Assembly: GCA_015501595.1 (NCBI GenBank)
Contig: JADNRX010001360.1
Span: forward strand, 1 to 10,684
Length of the DNA: 10,684 nucleotides
Direction: 5' to 3'
Source: Hymenopellis radicata
Taxonomy: Eukaryota; Basidiomycota; Agaricomycetes; Agaricales; Physalacriaceae
Below, piece by piece: positions 6,643-10,684 of this stretch (positions are counted from its first letter, which is position 1; every line of letters begins with the position of its first letter). The translations under genes and the position numbers were made by a program. The notes below the pieces were generated by a model. It was not told the DNA's origin, searched no databases, and worked only from the letters and a program-made list of their open reading frames with translations.

Positions 6643-8100
6643 ATGGTGCGCGTTCGGTCGTCTCGATTCATTCCTTTTTTATAACGCCGAGAACAGACTC
6701 AGCCTGGCATTCCTCTCGAAATCAAAACTCTCATTATCCGGGAGCTATCACCATACGGCAACCCTCGCTATACCCCTGTGTCCGGAGACGAAAAGCGGCA
6801 TACTTTCGTGACCTCTGCGCAGTCTGCTTGGTCTGGCCAAATACAATTGCCATCATCCGCAAAATCCTATTCGAAGAGATTTCCATTCGTCCAAACGATC
6901 ACCATATAGACGCGTCGCTGCGCAACCTTTGCCAGGCCCTAGAAAATGATCCCGGTCTTTCCACGTTCGTCAAGACACTTGAATTCTCTCATCGAAATCC
7001 CAACGGCTGTCGCGCAAAAATTCTCCCTTCATTCCCACTGCCAGCCGTTCCTCTTCCTCTCGTTCTTATCCTTCATTCCCAAAATGCACAACCTCATATT
7101 TCTTCGCCTCGACACATGGATTTCCACGATGAGACTTCCATCGTTCAACGACTTTCGTCCTGAGGAATCCTCGGTTACGCACCTCGCCCTGTGCAACAGC
7201 ACCTTCTCCATTCCAGCATTTAACGCGTTCCTCGGTTACTGGCGGGTAGGGAGCTTGACCTCTCCGTTGATGGTATATCCCTCATTCCGCATACCACCTA
7301 CACGTCGGATCAGATGTTGCTTGAAATCGACGAAGATACATGGAACTGGGACGAGGAGAATACCTGGACGGAATGGGAGGTTGAGAAGCCCCGCAGCATC
7401 CTTTGTATATGCTACAACTCTCCAGCTGAAACTCTCCAACTCCCTTGAGCGGAATGCTGATGCTCATGGACTTTTTAGCGAGTTATGAGGTCGCCGTTGG
7501 ACTGTGTATACGATTTGGTGATATTCTCGGACGATGCGATAACCGCCACAACTGTGATCCGGATCAACAATCTTATCCAGGCGATACGAACCAGTCTCTT
7601 ATCTGGAATTGAATTTCTTCTCAAATGAGTGTATGTGGCGTGCTTTATTTATGATTCCTCCTATCCCCTGACATACCTTCTTCGAAGACGCAATTGGTAC
7701 ACCGCTCTACCTCGGCGGCCTCGAAAGGGCGGCGATGGGTTTTCAGCATTCGTAAAGACTTCACCCTATTCGAACGCGACGAAGATCAGTTCAAATGGTA
7801 TGTTGAAAGCTTGACCGCCGTTCGCCCAATTCGAACTCCGAGAGTTCACTTTGAACTTCATGTACGTGTTCCCCTGAAAGTCAGGGACTTGGGATCAAGG
7901 TGTTTGGGGAGATTGGATTCAGCCTTGTCTGGCGACAACTTAGAGCTCGAACCCTCATCATCGATGTGTATCTCAAGCCTTCCCAAACACCAAGACACCC
8001 GGACTGGCGCATTACAGACGTGGTTGACGGAGATTTTTTCCGGAGGTTACCGCGAAATACTTCAGATGCAATAAGGAGGAAACGGAAGGAAGGGAGATGA
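6643..8100 (+). pseudogene. Second F-box-like protein of a different subfamily, multiply frameshifted
   Basis: The start is ATG 6643, followed at once by a 51-nt intron 6646-6696 (GTGCGC...ACAG), then TQPGIPLEIKTLIIRELSPYG, an F-box-like beginning. A base is missing near 6805, shifting to the frame with RDLCAVCLVW and IRKILFEEISIRP (a helix pattern common in fungal F-box proteins), then LENDPGLSTFVKTLEFS. An extra base near 7045 shifts to FLSFIPKMHNLIFLRLDTW, and a shift near 7235-7245 to AGRELDLSVDG and a tryptophan-rich acidic run at 7329-7386. The frame stops at TGA 7446. Later fragments in several frames still look protein-like: INNLIQAIRTSLL (about 7560), FERDEDQFKWYVESL (7770-7810) and IGFSLVWRQLRARTLIIDV (7910-7970). 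Possible introns at about 7407-7480 and 7632-7689 could remove some breaks. Adaptor function in SCF ligases is family knowledge only. Confidence 0.55.
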
Positions 8101-8189
8101 GCGCGCTGGCTGTGGATGGATGAGAGCTCGACCAAAGAAACACTGATTAGGAATACAGTATTGTAGAGCATACGAAACCTTCTGTTACT

Positions 8190-8765
8190 CACGTTATCTC
8201 GCTATAAAAGGTACAAGTTCGCTATCAAATTGAATAATCGGTGACATTACGCTGCCTTTTCCTTCACAAGGGCGTGCTCTCACACTCTTCACCATATGAT
8301 CTCTGAAAGTCGTGTCCTCCTCGCTATCAAACATACGTGTCAGATTGTTCATCAAATACCATGCTGGAGACCCACCCCGTCTCATACAACTCTATATCCA
8401 AGAGGTACAGTTCGCACCACACTGTGCCACTGTGAGCTCAACAGGTAATACAGAGGGAATAGTATGCTCACTTCATCCCAAGCAACTTCTCGGCGCCTCT
8501 ACTAGAAAACACGACGAGATACTTGTTCAACCCCAGCGAATCCGATCCCATCCATCGCTCGGGTTTGAATGCAAGGGGATCTGGAAAGAGGGCGCGCGCT
8601 CGGAGTACGAATTGATGAGAGGCACCGACGACAGTCTACAAGTTCTTAAACATCAGTATACAGGAATGGTCCTGGCGATTCCACGTACACCAGCAGGACC
8701 AGCAAACCCATTGATAATAGTCGGCGAAGTCGCGATGCGCGGAAGGGCATGACGCCTATGCTCAG
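8190..8765 (-). pseudogene. Cytochrome P450, decayed 3' part lacking the heme cysteine
   Basis: P450s are heme monooxygenases, in fungi mostly bound to the endoplasmic reticulum. On the minus strand one frame from about 8640 to 8325 gives TVVGASHQFVLR, then FPDPLAFKPERW (8587-8552), the PERF/PERW motif after the K-helix, then NKYLVVF and the heme-loop remnant FSSRGAEKLLG (8513-8477). The expected FxxGxxxCxG has an extra residue after the F, and the heme-ligand cysteine is replaced by Leu. Stops follow within AYYSLCITC, and DIELYETGW continues the C-terminal pattern. Upstream, GVRGIARTIPVY (about 8705-8670) fits the region before the beta sheet, but lies in another frame. FRDHMVKSVRARP (about 8290) may be the C-terminal tail in a further frame. 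The 5' two thirds are absent. The order suggests that the adjacent retrotransposon displaced or truncated it. Confidence 0.75.
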
Positions 8766-8844
8766 GCGACGAGGGTCTAAGTTGATCACACCAGTCTGAA
8801 AAACGTCAAGAGTTGGTGATATGTATGCACAAAGGCATTGACAC

Positions 8845-9790
8845 CTACAAGGTAAGGTAATTTCTCCACCATCTGGAACGAAAACGAGTGACCGGCAGAG
8901 GAGCACCACACTTTGAACGTGGGAGCTCGTACTGCTTGTACACCTCGAAGATCAGTCTGGTTACTAATGCAGGCATTTGTCCTGGAAGATCATTGCTTTG
9001 AGCACTTCGATGGCATCATGATCTCCGGAGAGTCCTGGCATCAGACCTAACGCTGGCAGTTCGACAGCGATTTTGCGGAGTAGTCCCTCTCTGAGTGTGA
9101 TTAAGTCTTCGTCAGCCTTGCAAACAAGAATAGCGTGCTCGGGCGTCTCCACTTCAGATCCGCATAGTCTGCACCACCATTCGCTATGTGGCACGAACGG
9201 GTGGTACCTATCTGCGCGCCGCAATTGTTCCAGCGCGAACGGATGTCTGACAGGAGCAATCGAATGAGAGCCTTTCTATGTTTAGAGACGAGAGGCGCAA
9301 GGAATGTCGTACAAAGATGACTCGATAGGCCGGTTTATCAGGTGGTGGTAGAGGTTCAAGGCGATTCCACAGCAAGTATGTCTTGTAAGACGTGTCGATT
9401 GCTGTCTGAAGCCATGACTTTGCGATGTGATTCACTGTTTTCATCATCGCATCCACCTGAGGAACTGTGCATGTCCGAACATTAGTGGGAATCTCTAAGG
9501 TTGCAGGAAAATCCATCCCCAGCGGCCGTGGTAGACACTTCAGAGCCTTCTGAAGCCTTGATAACCATTGCTGTCCCTTCAAATAGAGTACCGCACATAA
9601 GTCCAACGTTTCACAGGCAAGTTCCGAGTTAGGGCTATCGAGCAGTTCTTTCAAGTACCGCAGCGCCATAGACATATGTCGAAATGGGAGAGGAAGAAGT
9701 CCGAGCTCAGTAAACAACGGGGCAAGCATTAACACCAAGTAAGCACCTGCAGGTGCTATCATCACGGTCATCATCTGACAGTAATTTAAC
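8845..9790 (-). mobile_element. LINE-type (non-LTR) retrotransposon, C-terminal part of the reverse-transcriptase ORF
   Basis: Minus-strand sequence matches the C-terminal part of fungal LINE polymerases as I know them. It reads LAPLFTELGLLPLPFRHMSMALRYLKELL (about 9730-9640, in two halves around RHMS), then VDAMMKTVNHIAKSWLQ and YKTYLLWNRLEP (about 9450-9350), then a CCHC knuckle CRLCGSEVETPEHAILVC (9173-9120, spacing C-x2-C-x8-H-x4-C). It is frameshifted at about 9288 (SKHRKALIRLLLSD lies in the next frame), about 9245 (to HPFALEQLRRADRY) and about 8965, after which LVTRLIFEVYKQYEL and SRWWRNYLTL run to a TAG at 8847-8845. The polymerase catalytic domain and the endonuclease are absent, so the copy is 5'-truncated and inactive. 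No poly(A) tract or clear target-site duplication is visible. The 5' limit is uncertain. Confidence 0.8.
9742..9757. repeat. 16-bp perfect palindrome AGCACCTGCAGGTGCT
   Basis: The sequence equals its own reverse complement. It lies where recognisable similarity to the LINE protein begins, so it may mark the breakpoint of the truncated insertion. It may also be coincidence. Confidence 0.55.
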
Positions 9791-10014
9791 ACGACACTGT
9801 ATTCACAACAATAAGCCCACTCTTGATGTTGGGGCCATGAGGAGTTGAGCAAGCATGGTGTGTATTTATGTCTGGGTGATACGGGGATGACGGTAATAAC
9901 ATCGATGTAGAGATGAAAGAGGGCGGAGACCGGCCCGGTGTGGCTAATTGTGCAGTTGGCAGACATGGCCGGGGAAAATGCCCAGGTCCGAAAGCAGTAG
10001 CGGGACACAGCGGG

Positions 10015-10048
10015 CGGGACATCATCGCAGAGAGTCCGCAATATCGGG
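10015..10048 (+). repeat. 34-bp dispersed direct repeat, copy 1
   Basis: It aligns without gaps to 10249-10282, sharing 28 of 34 positions, with the block GAGAGTCCG and flanking TCG steps in common. Four of the six differences are A here against G, or the reverse, mostly at CG/CA steps, as expected from deamination of methylated cytosine. Confidence 0.5.
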
Positions 10049-10248
10049 CCCAGCAGGTAGGAAGATGAAGAAGCACCGGAATGAGCACTGCTGGCGTCGA
10101 CCGAAACAGGATCTGTCGGAATGGTGCAAGCGCGCCTGACAGCACATATAGGGTGGGTGTGGCTTTACGCTTGTCGCAGGCGTGCCGTCGTCCATCAAGC
10201 GGCTTTTGCGGGGCGTAAGTTGACGGGCAGTCGGTCCATTCCACGCGA

Positions 10249-10282
10249 CGAGACGTCGTCGAAGAGAGTCCGGAATGTCGGG
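10249..10282 (+). repeat. 34-bp dispersed direct repeat, copy 2
   Basis: Partner of 10015-10048, 234 bp away in the same orientation. It retains the CG dinucleotides (ACGTCGTCG) where copy 1 has ACATCATCG. Confidence 0.5.
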
Positions 10283-10456
10283 GAGGGCCTAGACCGAGTG
10301 ACGTGGCCGTGCTGACGTGGTCTCGGAGATGGGAGCCGGAGGATTTTTTAGCGCCAAAGAGAGGGAGCGCGCGTCGGCTCACAAGCAATGCCAGGACCGG
10401 GGGGGCGGGACGGTGCGGTGGAGGTGGGCCACGGAGTAGGACGTGTCGTCTGTGCT

Positions 10457-10553
10457 TGATGGTGCTCGCAAGGAGACTCTTTTATTGTGTGATGGTGCTC
10501 GCAAGGAGGCTCTTTATGCTTGATGGTGCTCGGAACGAGGCTCTTTTTTTGTG
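10457..10553 (+). repeat. Three-unit tandem repeat, about 31-33 bp per unit
   Basis: Units begin TGATGGTGCTCG at 10457, 10490 and 10521. Each continues with a CAAGGAG/AACGAG block, then CTCTTT and a T-rich tail ending in TGTG or TGCT. Unit lengths are 33, 31 and about 33 bp. Unit 3 is the most diverged. The units translate to repeats of MVLARRLF on the plus strand, but no gene context supports coding. Too few, too diverged and unspaced to be a CRISPR array; most likely a minisatellite. Confidence 0.7.
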
Positions 10554-10586
10554 TGCTACGAGAGTTGGCTCGCAGGCTTTTAGTTG

Positions 10587-10605
10587 CCTCTAGGAGTCGT
10601 AGAGG
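10587..10605 (+). repeat. Small hairpin CCTCTA/TAGAGG followed by a T run
   Basis: Perfect 6-bp arms at 10587-10592 and 10600-10605 around a 7-nt loop, followed by GCTTTTT. In a nuclear fungal genome this has no established terminator role. Confidence 0.35.
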
Positions 10606-10684
10606 GCTTTTTCCGGGCAATGGCGAGCGATTTGAGGCCGAATCGTAATTGATGATGGCGAAGTTGATCGTATATGCCCGGCGT

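Larger units (their letters stand above)
9791..10456. other. GC-rich region without an identifiable gene
   Basis: Long frames exist on the minus strand (10388-9786, 200 codons; and the upstream part of the 10041 frame) and on the plus strand. They are rich in Pro, Arg, Ser and Ala, overlap one another and show no domain, as expected in GC-rich non-coding DNA. A diverged 34-bp direct repeat is the only structure I can support. Confidence 0.4.

Noticed and set aside
8312..8752. Plus-strand open frame of 146 codons
   Set aside because: Antisense to the P450 remnant, which shows family motifs on the other strand.
9786..10388. Minus-strand open frame of 200 codons
   Set aside because: Rich in Pro, Ser and Arg in GC-rich DNA, with no domain. 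It overlaps other long frames and the 34-bp repeat pair.
10457..10553. Possible CRISPR array
   Set aside because: Only three diverged, directly adjacent units without unique spacers, in a eukaryotic genome.

Overview
The window reads as nuclear DNA of a filamentous basidiomycete, most likely an agaricomycete. The evidence is: spliced genes with very short GT-AG introns (45-56 nt, with CTAAY-type branch sites), F-box/leucine-rich-repeat-like proteins of the expanded agaricomycete type, a fungal D-amino-acid-oxidase family gene, a fungal P450 remnant and a LINE-type retrotransposon tail. Assignments rest on recalled family patterns and were not searched.

Layout. 1-470 (minus) is the 5' part of a decayed D-amino-acid oxidase (DAAO) copy running off the left edge; its promoter, with a TATA box, lies at 471-617. 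618-1763 holds one unidentified, possibly spliced decayed gene (minus). 1764-2436 is non-coding with a cluster of small hairpins and repeats. 2437-3612 (minus) is a decayed F-box gene with one clearly preserved intron. 3613-4378 shows nothing identifiable. 4379-6186 (plus) carries a putative leader region and the better DAAO copy: five exons, TATA box, FAD motif and DAAO signature, but two single-base frameshifts that cancel each other. 6187-6642 is intergenic. 6643-8100 (plus) is a second F-box-like gene of another subfamily, broken by several frameshifts. 8190-8765 (minus) is the 3' part of a cytochrome P450 that has lost its heme cysteine. 8845-9790 (minus) is the C-terminal part of a LINE-type reverse transcriptase with its CCHC knuckle. 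9790-10684 is GC-rich, gene-free sequence with a 34-bp repeat pair and a three-unit tandem repeat.

How it fits together. The two DAAO copies are divergent (head to head) and share promoter as well as coding sequence, so an inverted duplication of promoter plus gene is the simplest reading. Everything between and around them is decayed, and each recognisable gene carries one-base indels. That could mean a relaxed, repeat-rich accessory region of true pseudogenes, or systematic indel errors in the assembly; the sequence alone cannot fully separate these, although the P450 cysteine loss and in-frame stops favour real decay for at least part of it. I see no convincing novel multi-gene system here.
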